NCBI GenBank assembly: GCA_022839745.1
Contig: JALHJB010000005.1
Location: 65,665 to 129,664, forward strand
DNA length: 64,000 nt
Direction: 5' to 3'
Source: Actinomycetes bacterium
GTDB lineage: Bacteria > Actinomycetota > Coriobacteriia > Anaerosomatales > Anaerosomataceae
Part shown: positions 43,730-52,925 of the stretch, one piece after another
How positions within the stretch are numbered: the first letter of the stretch is position 1
How the letters are laid out: every line of letters starts with the position of its first letter
Program-made: the position numbers and the translations under genes
Notes under the pieces: model-generated
What the model saw: the letters and a program-made list of their open reading frames with translations, nothing else
The model's database searches: none
Told to the model about the DNA's origin: nothing

Positions 43730-45073
43730 CTACTTGGCGGGGCAGAGCCGCTCGGGAGGAGGACCACACGGGAACGCACCGGCGTCGTCGAGCAAGACCT
43801 TCTCATGTGCCGGGAGGAGCTCGCGCTCGTGATCGCGATGATCGTTTGAGGTGGCGAGTGTCTCGCGCATCATCACCAGCAGCAGATAGCGCCCTCGGGG
43901 AGTGAGCGTGATCCAGCGTTCATCGTTGGTGGCGATGCCACCGGAGAGCTTCATGAAGGCAAGCTCGACCGGCATCGCGCGTTCGATCGGCACACCGAAG
44001 TCGGCGCGGAACTTCTGCTTGTCGAGCCTGAGACCGAAGAGCTCCGTCACGAACCGGTAGCGCATGCGGCCGAGCGTGCTGTACGGCTTACCGGCCTTTG
44101 CCACGGCTGTCCGACCCGCGGCGATCCGGTTGCGGTAGTCGTCGAGGGAAAACGTGTTGTTGTAGATGCGCCCGCCCAGATACGACATCGCGCCCGAGCC
44201 GACACCCACGTACTCCTCGTAGTCGACGATGTACTCGTCGATCATACCGCCTTTGTCGCGCGAGAACGTCCACGCCGACGCTGGTTCGAAATCGGGCGCG
44301 AGGCCCTCGACGATGACACGGTAGTACTCGGCTTCGCGCCCGTAGTCCACCACACCGATGGTACGCGCGAGTTCGCGCCGGTTCTTCGGTGACGCCATGA
44401 GCGGGTAGAAGGTCGTCTGGTTCGCACCGGTCTGCTTCACGAGCTCGATGTCCCGCTCCAGCATCGTGCGCGTTTGGCTCGGGAAGTTGAAGATCATATC
44501 GACGTTAAGCGAGGGGAACTTGCCCGCGGCGGAACAGACCCGCTCGAAGACGGCCTCCGAACAGCCGTACTTGTCGTAGCGGGCCATCTGCTGGAGCAGC
44601 TGGTCATCAAAGCTCTGAACGCCCACGCTGAACCGCTGCACGCGATCCTTCAGAGCGTCGATCGATTCATCGGTGATGTGGTTCGGGCTCGATTCGGCAG
44701 ACACCTCGCCGATGCCGGGATAGAGCGACTTCGCCAGATCGATGGTGGTGCACAGCTCGTCGACCAGGATCGTCGGCGTACCGCCACCGATGTACAGCGC
44801 GCCGAAATCGTAGCCGTATTCGGCGGTGCGCTCGAGCTCGGTACGCAGCGACCGGAAGTAGTCGCGCGCACGGTCCTCGCCGTAGAGGAAGCGGTTGAAC
44901 GAGCAGTACGGGCACAGCCGTTCGCAGAACGGGATGTGCAGGTACAGCGAGTACTGGCGCCCGGGCTCGGCGTCGGGAAGCCGGGTGATCTCGATCGGCG
45001 ACTGACTCATGTACCCACGGTTGAGCACCCGGAGGACCCCGGTGAGCATGCGTTCGGAGAGCACGAAAGGCAC
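43730..45073 (-). CDS. Radical SAM protein, coproporphyrinogen oxidase (HemN/HemW-like) superfamily
   Basis: 447 residues. The [4Fe-4S]-SAM motif reads HIPFCERLCPYCSFNRF (CxxxCxxC), then LYIGGGTPTI, SAESSPNHITDESI, RFSVGVQSFDDQLLQ and DMIFNFPSQ, all typical of the HemN/HemW group. The C-terminal domain contains YEEYVGVGSGAMSYLGGRIYNN. It lacks HemN's extra N-terminal region, so true coproporphyrinogen oxidase activity is not certain; heme-carrier or another role is possible. GTG at 45073 is the longest frame; ATG at 45010 is an alternative. Two small genes follow. Confidence 0.75.
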   Translation of the reverse strand: MPFVLSERMLTGVLRVLNRGYMSQSPIEITRLPDAEPGRQYSLYLHIPFCERLCPYCSFNRFLYGEDRARDYFRSLRTELERTAEYGYDFGALYIGGGTPTILVDELCTTIDLAKSLYPGIGEVSAESSPNHITDESIDALKDRVQRFSVGVQSFDDQLLQQMARYDKYGCSEAVFERVCSAAGKFPSLNVDMIFNFPSQTRTMLERDIELVKQTGANQTTFYPLMASPKNRRELARTIGVVDYGREAEYYRVIVEGLAPDFEPASAWTFSRDKGGMIDEYIVDYEEYVGVGSGAMSYLGGRIYNNTFSLDDYRNRIAAGRTAVAKAGKPYSTLGRMRYRFVTELFGLRLDKQKFRADFGVPIERAMPVELAFMKLSGGIATNDERWITLTPRGRYLLLVMMRETLATSNDHRDHERELLPAHEKVLLDDAGAFPCGPPPERLCPAK

Positions 45074-45260
45074 GTCCTTATCTGACGAACGGCGGCCGAG
45101 AACCGATTGAAGGCCAACAATCCTGTATACGACGCCTGGCGGTCCATACCTGCAAGACGCGCGCCGGGATGTGTTGACGGGTGAGGACGCCCAGTGGCAG
45201 GCACTGCCGCGCCGCCCGTCGATTCGCCGACGCGCTGGACCTGCCGGGGTCCTGGTGAAA

Positions 45261-45286
45261 CGGCCCCGATGCGAACACCGGGGCCG
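45261..45286 (-). terminator. Hairpin downstream of tRNA-Leu
   Basis: CGGCCCCG (45261-45268) pairs with CGGGGCCG (45279-45286). On the minus strand a TTTC follows the stem, as in a weak intrinsic terminator for the tRNA. Confidence 0.55.
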
Positions 45287-45299
45287 CTGGTCATCAAGC

Positions 45300-45385
45300 T
45301 GGTGCGGGTGAAAGGAGTTGAACCTTCACGGGGTTGCCCCCACATGGACCTGAACCATGCGCGTCTGCCATTCCGCCACACCCGC
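45300..45385 (-). tRNA. tRNA-Leu (anticodon CAG)
   Basis: On the minus strand GCGGGTG pairs with CACCCGC, then A and encoded CCA. The anticodon loop (GGTTCAGGTCC context) contains CAG, and the long variable arm GTGGGGGCAACCCCGTG marks a class II leucine tRNA. Confidence 0.93.
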
Positions 45386-45523
45386 GTGTGGTGCGAGAAG
45401 TGATTCTAGCAGGGGACAGGCCGTCGGGCAACGCTCGCGAAACGTTGCGCACAAGCGCGTCCCCGCGCGGTGCTGTAGAGTGTCGGCTGAACCACTGCTT
45501 CCGATTCGACAGGAGATCCTTTC

Positions 45524-45952
45524 GTGAAACCACAGAACGGCGACACCGTCCGCGTGCACTACACTGGCACGCTCGCCGACGGCACCGAGTTCGACACCAG
45601 CCGCGGCCGCGATCCGATCAGCTTCACCCTCGGTGAAGGCGACGTCATCCCCGGCTTCGAGACCGCCGTGGCGGAGCTCGAGGTGGGCCAGAGCGCGACC
45701 GTCACCATCCCCGCGACCGAGGCATACGGCGACCGCAACGAGGACGCCCTCCAGCAGTTCCCGCTCGAGGCGTTCGGCGAGAGCGTACCGCAGGTGGGAT
45801 GGGGCGTGGAGCTGCAGAACCCGCAGGGCCAGCGCGTGAACGCGATGGTCGTCGAGATCGGCGATGAGACCGTCACCCTCGACTTCAACCACCCGCTTGC
45901 CGGCCAGGACCTCACGTTCGACCTGGAGCTCGTGCAGATCGTTTCCGAGTAG
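45524..45952 (+). CDS. FKBP-type peptidyl-prolyl isomerase (SlyD-like)
   Basis: 142 residues. The FKBP core with IF (insert-in-flap) domain is present: NGDTVRVHYTGTLADGTEFD, GEGDVIPGFETAVAEL, ATEAYGDRNEDALQ and the C-terminal HPLAGQDLTFDLELV. The His/Cys-rich nickel-binding tail of SlyD is absent. GTG at 45524 follows AGGAGATCCTTTC. A chaperone-type isomerase; the cellular client is unknown. A 12-bp stem hairpin follows. Confidence 0.92.
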   Translation: MKPQNGDTVRVHYTGTLADGTEFDTSRGRDPISFTLGEGDVIPGFETAVAELEVGQSATVTIPATEAYGDRNEDALQQFPLEAFGESVPQVGWGVELQNPQGQRVNAMVVEIGDETVTLDFNHPLAGQDLTFDLELVQIVSE

Positions 45953-45973
45953 CATCCTGTTCGGCTCTGTGAC

Positions 45974-46002
45974 TCGGGGCGGGGCGCCATGCCCCGCCCC
46001 GA
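45974..46002 (+). terminator. Terminator after the FKBP gene
   Basis: TCGGGGCGGGGC (45974-45985) pairs with GCCCCGCCCCGA (45991-46002) around a 5-base loop. Confidence 0.75.
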
Positions 46003-46034
46003 CGCGTTTCCGGCCCCGGCTGCTCGGGCTGACG

Positions 46035-46040
46035 TACAAT
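46035..46040 (+). promoter_or_regulatory. -10 element of the membrane kinase gene
   Basis: TACAAT lies 26 bases before the GTG at 46067, and an upstream terminator separates it from the FKBP gene. It probably begins the signalling/envelope transcript. Confidence 0.5.
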
Positions 46041-46066
46041 CGCACCAGCAGCGACACTGGAGCACC

Positions 46067-47773
46067 GTGGAAGAGCACCTGATCCTCGACCGCTATCGTC
46101 CGCTGGCCGACCTCGGGTCCGGAGGGTTCGGCTCGGTCGAGCTCGCGTTCGACACCAAGATGGCCCGGCGTGTGGCCATCAAGCGGCTTCCTCTCGATGA
46201 CGGACACGCCGCCGTCCGGCGCGCGGGACTCGCCGAGGCACGCACCGCCGCGATGCTCAACCACCCCTCGATCGTCACCGTTCACGAGTGGGACACCGAC
46301 GACTCCGCCGCGTATATCGTCATGGAGGACATCGACGGCGCCTCCCTCGCCGATATCCTTGACGAGCGCGGTGTCCCGCTTGATGACGACGAGTGCGCGG
46401 CGGTCCTCGACGCCGTGGCCGGCGCGGTCGCCTTCGCGCATGCCAACGGCGTCCTGCACCTCGACCTCAAGCCAGCGAACATCCTCGTGGCCCGTGACGG
46501 CCGCGTGAAGGTCGCCGACTTCGGCATCGCCGCCCTCACCGACGCGACGGGCCGGGCACGGGGGGCGAGCGGCACGATCGGTTACATGCCACCCGAGCAG
46601 CTGCGGGGCCGACCCGTTGATGAGCGCACGGATACCTGGGCGCTCGGCGCGCTGCTGTACGAGCTCCTCACGCGTGCCAACCCCTTTGACGCGGACACCG
46701 CCGAGGGGTCCCTCTTCAAGATCGAGGTCGCGCCCGTCCCGGCGCCATCAGAGTTCGAGCCCACGCTCTCTGAGGAGATCGACGAGGTCCTGCTGAACGC
46801 GCTTGCGCCCGACCCCGACGACCGGTACCAGTCGATCGAAGAGTTGGCCGACGCGCTCTCGCCGCTGCTCGGCGACGCCCGGCTCGGCCGGAAGAGCCTG
46901 GCGGAGTACCTCGATGACACGCTCGGCGATGACGTCGGGTACGAGGGCGAATACGGCCGGCCTGGGCTCTGGGATGCGCTCGCTCCCTACTCGGGGTGGT
47001 TCCGCCGGGCAGCCGCGGCGCTCGTCTCCGGCTGGCTCGGGTGGGCTGGCGTGAGCGCGGTACTGCCAGACGGCGGGGCAGGCCTCGCGGCCGGGGCGCT
47101 CGCGGGTCTTGCCGGAGCCCTCGCTCCGGGGCTTGGGCTGGCGCTCGGCGGCGTGTCCTTCTCGGCAGGCCTGGGCGTGGTGGCCGAGTGGTGGCTGGGA
47201 TTGGCGGCGCTTGCGCTGTTCGCCGCCCACTGGCTGGCCGTAGGTCGCCACGGCGAGGGCGACGCGCTCATGCCAGCAGCAGGGCCTCTGCTCGGGATCG
47301 CACGCATGGCGCCCGCCGCGCCCCTGCTGGCCGGCTACGCGTTCCCACCGCTGCAGGCAGCCGTCGCAGGCGGCCTCTCGGCGCTGGCGACGATGCTGGT
47401 GAGCGCGGCCACCGGCGGCTCCGCGTCCCTCCTTTCGCCGGGCTGGAGCTGGCTCTGGCACCCGTGGAGCGGCGCCACCACCGTTGATGCCGCACTCCGC
47501 ACGGTCGCCGACCCGGGAGTGCTCGCGGTGGTCGCGGCCTGGGCGATCGCCGGTGCGACGTGCTCCGCGCTGTGCGGGCGAAGCTCGCGTGGTGCGGCAG
47601 TACTCGGCGTGGCTTTGGGCATCGCCGTCATCGCCGGCGGCTACGCGCTGTGGGGAGCGATCGGCAACGGCACGGCCCCGCTGGCCTCCGCAGCGGTGGA
47701 CCTTGGCATCTCCGCTGTGCTCATGATCGCGGTCGTCGCGTTCGGACCGCCCCCGCAGTCGCGGGATGTCTAG
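46067..47773 (+). CDS. Membrane-bound serine/threonine protein kinase with multi-helix C-terminus
   Basis: 568 residues. The N-terminal kinase (about 8-275) has GSGGFGSVELA (P-loop), VAIKRL (catalytic Lys), HLDLKPANILV (HxD as HLD), DFGIAAL, and SGTIGYMPPEQL, so it should be active. The C-terminal about 250 residues hold many hydrophobic helices with Gly/Ala content rather than PASTA repeats, an uncommon arrangement. GTG at 46067 follows GGAGCACC. It opens the signalling cluster, and could be a second kinase for FhaA/FhaB or other membrane targets. Confidence 0.85.
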   Translation: MEEHLILDRYRPLADLGSGGFGSVELAFDTKMARRVAIKRLPLDDGHAAVRRAGLAEARTAAMLNHPSIVTVHEWDTDDSAAYIVMEDIDGASLADILDERGVPLDDDECAAVLDAVAGAVAFAHANGVLHLDLKPANILVARDGRVKVADFGIAALTDATGRARGASGTIGYMPPEQLRGRPVDERTDTWALGALLYELLTRANPFDADTAEGSLFKIEVAPVPAPSEFEPTLSEEIDEVLLNALAPDPDDRYQSIEELADALSPLLGDARLGRKSLAEYLDDTLGDDVGYEGEYGRPGLWDALAPYSGWFRRAAAALVSGWLGWAGVSAVLPDGGAGLAAGALAGLAGALAPGLGLALGGVSFSAGLGVVAEWWLGLAALALFAAHWLAVGRHGEGDALMPAAGPLLGIARMAPAAPLLAGYAFPPLQAAVAGGLSALATMLVSAATGGSASLLSPGWSWLWHPWSGATTVDAALRTVADPGVLAVVAAWAIAGATCSALCGRSSRGAAVLGVALGIAVIAGGYALWGAIGNGTAPLASAAVDLGISAVLMIAVVAFGPPPQSRDV

Positions 47774-47893
47774 CGATACGCGCGTACGCCTCGATTCGGG
47801 TTCCGGCAACAACCCGGCGACATCCTGCAGGGACTCTCCGCCGACGCTGGTATCATGAGGTTTCCGCAACGATCCCGACGACAGCGCAGGCAC

Positions 47894-48598
47894 ATGGGCA
47901 TCCTCTCCGACTTCGAAGACAGGATCGGTGGCGCCATCGAGGGCGTGTTCGCCGGCGCGTTCCGCTCCCCCGTCCAACCCGTGGAGATCGCGCGAGCGCT
48001 CGCCAGGGCCGCCGATGACGGTCGCAGTCTCGGCGTGGCCACCGTGTATGCACCCACGTCGTACACCGTGGCGCTCTCGCCGGAGGATGCCGAGAACCTC
48101 GGTTCGTTCCGTGCCACGCTCGCCGGCGAGCTTGCCACCTACATTGCCGATCACGCCCGCGAGCGCGGTTACCATCTGCACGGCAAGCCGAAGGTCGAGT
48201 TCGTGGTGCACGACGACCTCCGCCTCGGCCGGTTCCGGGTGAGCGCCGCGCTTTCCGAGGAGCCCGCCGCGGTGCCTCAGGCCGTCGAGTCTCACCCCCC
48301 TGTCGCGCCCGGTATGGCCACCGTCACCGTGGGCGACCTCGGCCACGACGTGGCGCTCAGTGGCGACCAGGTGCTCGTGGGGCGGCTTGCCGAGTGCCAG
48401 ATCCACCTCGATGACGCCAACGTCTCGCGCCGCCATGCGGCATTCGTGCGGTTGGACTCCGGTTGGGCGATCACCGACCTCGGCTCCACGAACGGCACGC
48501 GCGTCAACGGTGAGGCGATCGAGCGGGTCCGCCTGCACGATGGCGACGTAATCGAGATCGGGCTCGCCCGGCTCGTCTACCACGAGCCGAGAGGATGA
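47894..48598 (+). CDS. fhaA: FhaA-like protein (DUF3662 plus FHA domain)
   Basis: 234 residues. The N-terminal DUF3662 domain (about 1-125, SDFEDRIGGAIEGVFAGAFRS) is followed by an FHA domain (about 145-230) with QVLVGRLAECQIHLDD, SRRHA and TDLGSTNGTRVNG, which binds phospho-Thr. The ATG at 47894 is chosen because TATCAT at 47851-47856 looks like the -10. It is the first gene of the FhaA-FhaB-phosphatase-FtsW/PBP-PknB cluster of actinobacteria, which ties cell-wall synthesis to Ser/Thr phosphorylation. Confidence 0.88.
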   Translation: MGILSDFEDRIGGAIEGVFAGAFRSPVQPVEIARALARAADDGRSLGVATVYAPTSYTVALSPEDAENLGSFRATLAGELATYIADHARERGYHLHGKPKVEFVVHDDLRLGRFRVSAALSEEPAAVPQAVESHPPVAPGMATVTVGDLGHDVALSGDQVLVGRLAECQIHLDDANVSRRHAAFVRLDSGWAITDLGSTNGTRVNGEAIERVRLHDGDVIEIGLARLVYHEPRG

Positions 48599-48601
48599 GC
48601 G

Positions 48602-49018
48602 ATGGTCGACGTCGTTCTGCTCTTCGGACGCATAGTGCTGCTCGGGCTGCTCTACCTCTTCCTGATCGCGGCCGTGAAGACCGGCATCGGTATGATCGGC
48701 GGCCGTGCGCGACAGGCCGGCGGCGGTCTCGCGCTCCGGGTCACGCGCGGTCCGCGTGAGATCACCGGCGTGAGCGTCCCGTTGGGCGGGCCTGTGCTCA
48801 TCGGCCGCTCACCAGACGCCGATCTTGTGATCGCCGACGACTTCGTGTCCTCCACCCACGCCCGGGTAAGCACCACCGAGTCCGGCCCCGTGCTCGAGGA
48901 CCTCGGCTCCACCAACGGCACCCTGCTGAACGGTCAGCCCGTCACCCGCCCGATGCCGCTGGGCCCCGGTGACGCCATCGAGCTCGGACGCAACAGGATC
49001 GAGGTGGTGAAGCTGTGA
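48602..49018 (+). CDS. fhaB: FhaB-like protein (membrane-anchored FHA domain)
   Basis: 138 residues. One membrane helix (about 5-27, LLFGRIVLLGLLYLFLIAAV) precedes an FHA domain (about 45-138) with PVLIGRSPDADLVIADDFVSSTHARV and LEDLGSTNGTLLNGQPV. It resembles FhaB/FipA, a division-site FHA protein bound by PknB-phosphorylated partners. It starts 3 bases after fhaA and overlaps the phosphatase gene by 4 bases. Confidence 0.9.
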   Translation: MVDVVLLFGRIVLLGLLYLFLIAAVKTGIGMIGGRARQAGGGLALRVTRGPREITGVSVPLGGPVLIGRSPDADLVIADDFVSSTHARVSTTESGPVLEDLGSTNGTLLNGQPVTRPMPLGPGDAIELGRNRIEVVKL

Positions 49019-50094
49019 GCGCCTACCGCGACCCCGGATACGCCGGCGACAGCCATGTCGGGCGCGTCCGCTCGGACAACGAGGACGCGTTCCTGCTCGC
49101 ACCGCCGCTCTTCGCCGTAGCCGATGGTCTCGGTGGCCACCAGGCTGGCGAGGTCGCAAGTTCGCTCGCGATCGACACGCTGCTCGAAAACGCGCCGCGC
49201 ACCGGCGATGCCAAGGCGCTCGGCCGGGCCGTGCGCAGAGCCAACGCGGCCGTGATCGAGGCCGCCGCCGCCGGCCGTGGCAAGTCCGGGATGGGCACCA
49301 CGCTCACCGCCGTGATGGTGGAGGGTACGCGACTCTCGGTCGCGCACGTGGGCGACAGCCGCGCGTACCTGCTGCACCTCGGCACGCTCCAGCAGCTCAC
49401 CGACGACCACTCGCTCGTGGCCGACCTCGTGCGTCAGGGCAGGATCACCCCCGAGGAGTCGCGCGTCCACCCCAACCGCAGCGTGATCACCCGTGCGCTG
49501 GGCTCCGATCCCGACATGATGGCCGACGCTTTCGAAGCCGAAGCCGCCATCGGCGACCGCCTGCTCCTCGCCACCGACGGGCTCACCTCGATGGTCGCCG
49601 ACGATGAGATCGAGGCGGTCCTGGCGACCGCCCCAACGCCCGATGCCGCCGTGAACGAACTGATCGACCGGGCACTGAGCGCGGGCGGACAGGACAACAT
49701 CACGGTCGTGGTCGCCGACATCGGCACGCATCCACGCGCGTCACGAGGCTCAGGCTCTGCCCGCCGGTGGGCCGTGCGGGTCCTCTGGGTGCTCACCGCG
49801 TTGGCCGTGATCGGCGGCGCCGCGCTTGCGGCGCGCTCGTACGCCCGCTCGCAGGCCTACGTCATCGATGAAGCGGGCTACGTCGCAGTGTACGAAGGCG
49901 TGCCGGGCGTGTTCGCCGGGTTCACTATGAACGAGCGGTCCCGCGTCACCACCGTGCCGGTGAGCGCGCTCGACCCCATCACGCGGGCCCGCCTCGCGCA
50001 GGGCATCCAGGTGGACGGCCTTGCCGAGGCGCTGACCCTCGTTGAGACGTACCGGGAGCGCGCCGCCGAGACCTCCCCGTCCGCGGGCCCGTAG
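49015..50094 (+). CDS. pstP: PP2C-type Ser/Thr phosphatase (PstP/Stp)
   Basis: 359 residues. A PP2C domain (1-240) has RVRSDNEDAFLL, FAVADGLGGHQAGEVAS (metal-binding DG), GMGTTLTAVMV, VAHVGDSRAYLL and GGQDNITVVV, giving a full metal-binding set. A membrane helix follows (about 252-275) and an extracytoplasmic tail (about 275-359). It would dephosphorylate PknB and its targets. GTG is coupled to the fhaB stop. Confidence 0.94.
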   Translation: MSAYRDPGYAGDSHVGRVRSDNEDAFLLAPPLFAVADGLGGHQAGEVASSLAIDTLLENAPRTGDAKALGRAVRRANAAVIEAAAAGRGKSGMGTTLTAVMVEGTRLSVAHVGDSRAYLLHLGTLQQLTDDHSLVADLVRQGRITPEESRVHPNRSVITRALGSDPDMMADAFEAEAAIGDRLLLATDGLTSMVADDEIEAVLATAPTPDAAVNELIDRALSAGGQDNITVVVADIGTHPRASRGSGSARRWAVRVLWVLTALAVIGGAALAARSYARSQAYVIDEAGYVAVYEGVPGVFAGFTMNERSRVTTVPVSALDPITRARLAQGIQVDGLAEALTLVETYRERAAETSPSAGP

Positions 50095-50100
50095 CCGGCG

Positions 50101-52842
50101 ATGCGGACCAGACGCGACACCGAGCTCGTCCTTCTGCTGGCCGCCGCACCCGCGGTGGTCCTTCTGTTCGTCCTCGTGCACGGCGCCCATGGCGGCGAGG
50201 TCGGTCTCGCGCAGCTCGCGGTGCCCCTCGGCCTGTTCGGCTGTTTCGTCGTCGCGCACGTGGCGGCGCGCTTCCTCGCTCGTGGTGCCGACCCCGTGCT
50301 GCTTCCCGTGGCGTTCCTGCTCACGGGCGTAGGACTCGCCACCATCACGCGCCTCGATCCGGAACTCGCCCAGAGCCAGGTGCTCTGGGTGCTCGCGGGC
50401 ATCGTGGCGCTCGTGGCCACGCTTGCGGCGGTGCCCTCGCTCGAGCGGCTCGCTCGCTACAAGTACACGATCGCACTCGGCGGTATCGTGCTGCTGCTCC
50501 TTCCGGCGGTGATCGGCGTCGAGGTCAACGGAGCCAAGCTCTGGCTGCGCTTCGCCGGCATGTCGTTCCAGCCCGCCGAGGTAGCCAAGATCCTCATCGT
50601 GCTCTTCCTCGGGGCCTATCTCGCCGAGAAGCGCGAGGTGCTGTCGGTCGCCACCAAGCGCACCCTTGGCGTCTGGCTTCCGCCGGCGCGACACCTCGGG
50701 CCGTTGCTGCTCATGTGGGCCGTGAGCCTCGTAGTGCTCGTGGCCGAGAAGGACCTGGGCTCGAGCCTGCTCTTCTTCGGCACGTTCCTCGTGATGCTCT
50801 ACGCCGCTACCGGCCGGCCCGCCTACGTGGTCACCGGATTCGGGCTGTTCGCCGTGGGCGCCACGGCCGCCTACCTTGTGTTCGGACACGTGCAGCAGCG
50901 TGTCGCGATCTGGCTCGACCCGTTCGCTGACGCCGCAGGGCGCGGCTATCAGCTCGTGCAGTCGCTGTTCGCGCTTGCCGATGGCCGCATGATCGGCCTG
51001 GGCGTGGGCCGGGGGCTGCCGGGACGGATCCCGTTCGTGGAGACCGACTTCATCTTCACGGCCATCGCCGAGGAGCTCGGCCTGCTTGGCGGCGCAGCGA
51101 TCATCATCGCGTTCCTCGTCTTCTGCCTGCGGGGCCTGTCCACCGCCGCCCGCGCGCGCTCGGACATGGCCGCCATCACCGCCACCGGCCTGGTGGCGAT
51201 CATCGGGTTGCAGTCGTTCGTGATCATCGGCGGCGTGACCCGGCTGATCCCGCTCACGGGCATCACGCTGCCGTTCGTGAGCTACGGCGGCAGCTCGCTG
51301 CTCTCCAACTTCATCCTGCTCGGCCTGCTGATGCGTGCCGGCGACGCCGGCACGGGAAGCGAGACCGACCTCATCGTCTCGGGCGGTACCGGCCTGTTGG
51401 GCCGGCTCGCCCTTACCCGCCGGCTCACCGGTGTTGGAGTGATGGTCGCGGTGCTCATGGTGGCACTCGTCGCCAATCTCACGTACATCCAGGTCATCTC
51501 CGCTGACCGGCTGGCCGCCAACCCCGCGAACACCCGCGGCCTCACCGCCGAGATGCGGCAGGAGCGTGGCGCGATCATCACGGCCGACGGCGTGGTGCTC
51601 GCCGACTCGGTGCGCGAGGGCGAGACGTACACCCGGCGATATCCACAGGGTGATACGGCAGCGCATGTCGTCGGCTACCACAGCCTGAAGTACGGGCGCG
51701 CCGGGATCGAAGCGGCGGCCAACGAGGCGCTTGCCGGCAAGCGCGACTTCGCGAACCTCGCCGACATGATCGAGGCCGCGGCCGGCGTGCCGGTTCCCGG
51801 CAACGACGTGCGGCTCACTATCGACTCCCGCGTCCAGGCAGCCGCCGAGGCGGCCCTCGGCGATCGGCGCGGGGCGTGTGTGGCGATCGACCCCACCACC
51901 GGCGCCGTGCTCGCCTATGCGTCCAACCCCGATTACGACCCCAGCACTATCGATGAAGCCTGGGAGGCCCTCTCGGGTGATGACGGCGGGGCGCCGCTTG
52001 TGGACCGCGTGGGCAGCAGCCTGTACCCGCCGGGCTCGACCTTCAAGGTCGTTACGCTGGCGGCAGCGCTGCAAAGCGGGGTGGCATCGCTCGAAACGAC
52101 CTACACCGGTCCGGCACGCATCGACATCGGTGGGGCACCGGTCACCAACTACGGTGGCAGCGCGTATGGTGCCATCGATCTTCGCAAAGCCACCTCCAGC
52201 TCGGTGAACACGGTCTTCGGCCAACTCGCCCGCGACGTCGGCGCACAGCGGCTCGTGGCGCAGTGCGAGGAGTTCGGCATAGGCTCCCGTGTCCCGTTCG
52301 ACCTCCCCACGGTGGCCTCGCTCATGCCCGACCCGGACGAGATGACCGTGTGGGAGACGGCGTGGGCCGGCGTGGGACAACCCGTGGGACAGCACGAGAG
52401 CCCGCCGGGACCGCAAGTCACCCCGCTGCAGATGGCACTCATCACTGCCGGCATCGCCAACGACGGAACGGTCATGCGGCCGTATCTCATCGACGCGATC
52501 ACCGATCGCTCGGGTCGCGTGATCACCGGCACCACTCCCCGCACCTGGACGAACGCGATCGACCCGGTCACGGCCCGATCGGTCACCGAGGCGATGGTCG
52601 CGGTCGTCCGCTCGGGCTCAGGTGGACGCGCGGCGATACAGGGGGTCACCGTGGCCGGCAAGACCGGCACAGCCGAGGCCGGCAAGTCGGTGGAGACGCA
52701 CGCGTGGTTCGTAGGATTCGCCCCCGCCGAGGAGCCACGCGTGGCTGTGGCGATCGTTCTCGAGAACTCGGGAGTGGGCGGCACGGTCGCCGCCCCCGCG
52801 GCACGCGGCGTCCTGCAGGCCGGCCTGGAAGCGGTTCGCTGA
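50101..52842 (+). CDS. Fused FtsW-like SEDS polymerase and penicillin-binding transpeptidase
   Basis: 913 residues in one frame. Residues 1-420 are an FtsW/RodA SEDS protein with about ten membrane helices, including KLWLRFAGMSFQPAEVAKI, VAEKDLGSSLLFFG, GLGVGRGLPGRIPFVETDFIF and FVSYGGSSLLSNF. After a linking helix (about 440-460), residues 470-913 form a class B penicillin-binding protein with SxxK as GSTFK (about 645), SxN as SSVN (about 699) and KTG as KTGTAE (about 855). One polypeptide would thus polymerise glycan and cross-link it. Usually these are two adjacent genes (rodA/ftsW and pbpA) in this cluster. The gene begins 6 bases after pstP. Confidence 0.95.
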   Translation: MRTRRDTELVLLLAAAPAVVLLFVLVHGAHGGEVGLAQLAVPLGLFGCFVVAHVAARFLARGADPVLLPVAFLLTGVGLATITRLDPELAQSQVLWVLAGIVALVATLAAVPSLERLARYKYTIALGGIVLLLLPAVIGVEVNGAKLWLRFAGMSFQPAEVAKILIVLFLGAYLAEKREVLSVATKRTLGVWLPPARHLGPLLLMWAVSLVVLVAEKDLGSSLLFFGTFLVMLYAATGRPAYVVTGFGLFAVGATAAYLVFGHVQQRVAIWLDPFADAAGRGYQLVQSLFALADGRMIGLGVGRGLPGRIPFVETDFIFTAIAEELGLLGGAAIIIAFLVFCLRGLSTAARARSDMAAITATGLVAIIGLQSFVIIGGVTRLIPLTGITLPFVSYGGSSLLSNFILLGLLMRAGDAGTGSETDLIVSGGTGLLGRLALTRRLTGVGVMVAVLMVALVANLTYIQVISADRLAANPANTRGLTAEMRQERGAIITADGVVLADSVREGETYTRRYPQGDTAAHVVGYHSLKYGRAGIEAAANEALAGKRDFANLADMIEAAAGVPVPGNDVRLTIDSRVQAAAEAALGDRRGACVAIDPTTGAVLAYASNPDYDPSTIDEAWEALSGDDGGAPLVDRVGSSLYPPGSTFKVVTLAAALQSGVASLETTYTGPARIDIGGAPVTNYGGSAYGAIDLRKATSSSVNTVFGQLARDVGAQRLVAQCEEFGIGSRVPFDLPTVASLMPDPDEMTVWETAWAGVGQPVGQHESPPGPQVTPLQMALITAGIANDGTVMRPYLIDAITDRSGRVITGTTPRTWTNAIDPVTARSVTEAMVAVVRSGSGGRAAIQGVTVAGKTGTAEAGKSVETHAWFVGFAPAEEPRVAVAIVLENSGVGGTVAAPAARGVLQAGLEAVR

Positions 52843-52871
52843 GACCCGCTGCGAGGGCGCTACCCATACGG

Positions 52872-52877
52872 TAGAAT
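52872..52877 (+). promoter_or_regulatory. -10-like element before pknB
   Basis: TAGAAT lies about 50 bases before the GTG of pknB and is followed by a palindrome (CGGCGCCCGGGCGCCG, 52882-52897). It may give pknB its own promoter within the cluster; the palindrome could be an operator or attenuator. Confidence 0.4.
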
Positions 52878-52925
52878 AGGGCGGCGCCCGGGCGCCGTAC
52901 AGTATGCAGAGAGGGCGGTTCATCC

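Noticed and set aside
46748..48583. 611-residue open frame on the minus strand
   Set aside because: It is antisense to the membrane kinase and fhaA, which have clear kinase and FHA motifs; composition is that of a shadow frame.
49750..52416. 888-residue open frame on the minus strand
   Set aside because: It is antisense to the SEDS/PBP fusion, is rich in His/Arg/Glu as expected from GC-skewed shadow frames, and has no recognisable domain.
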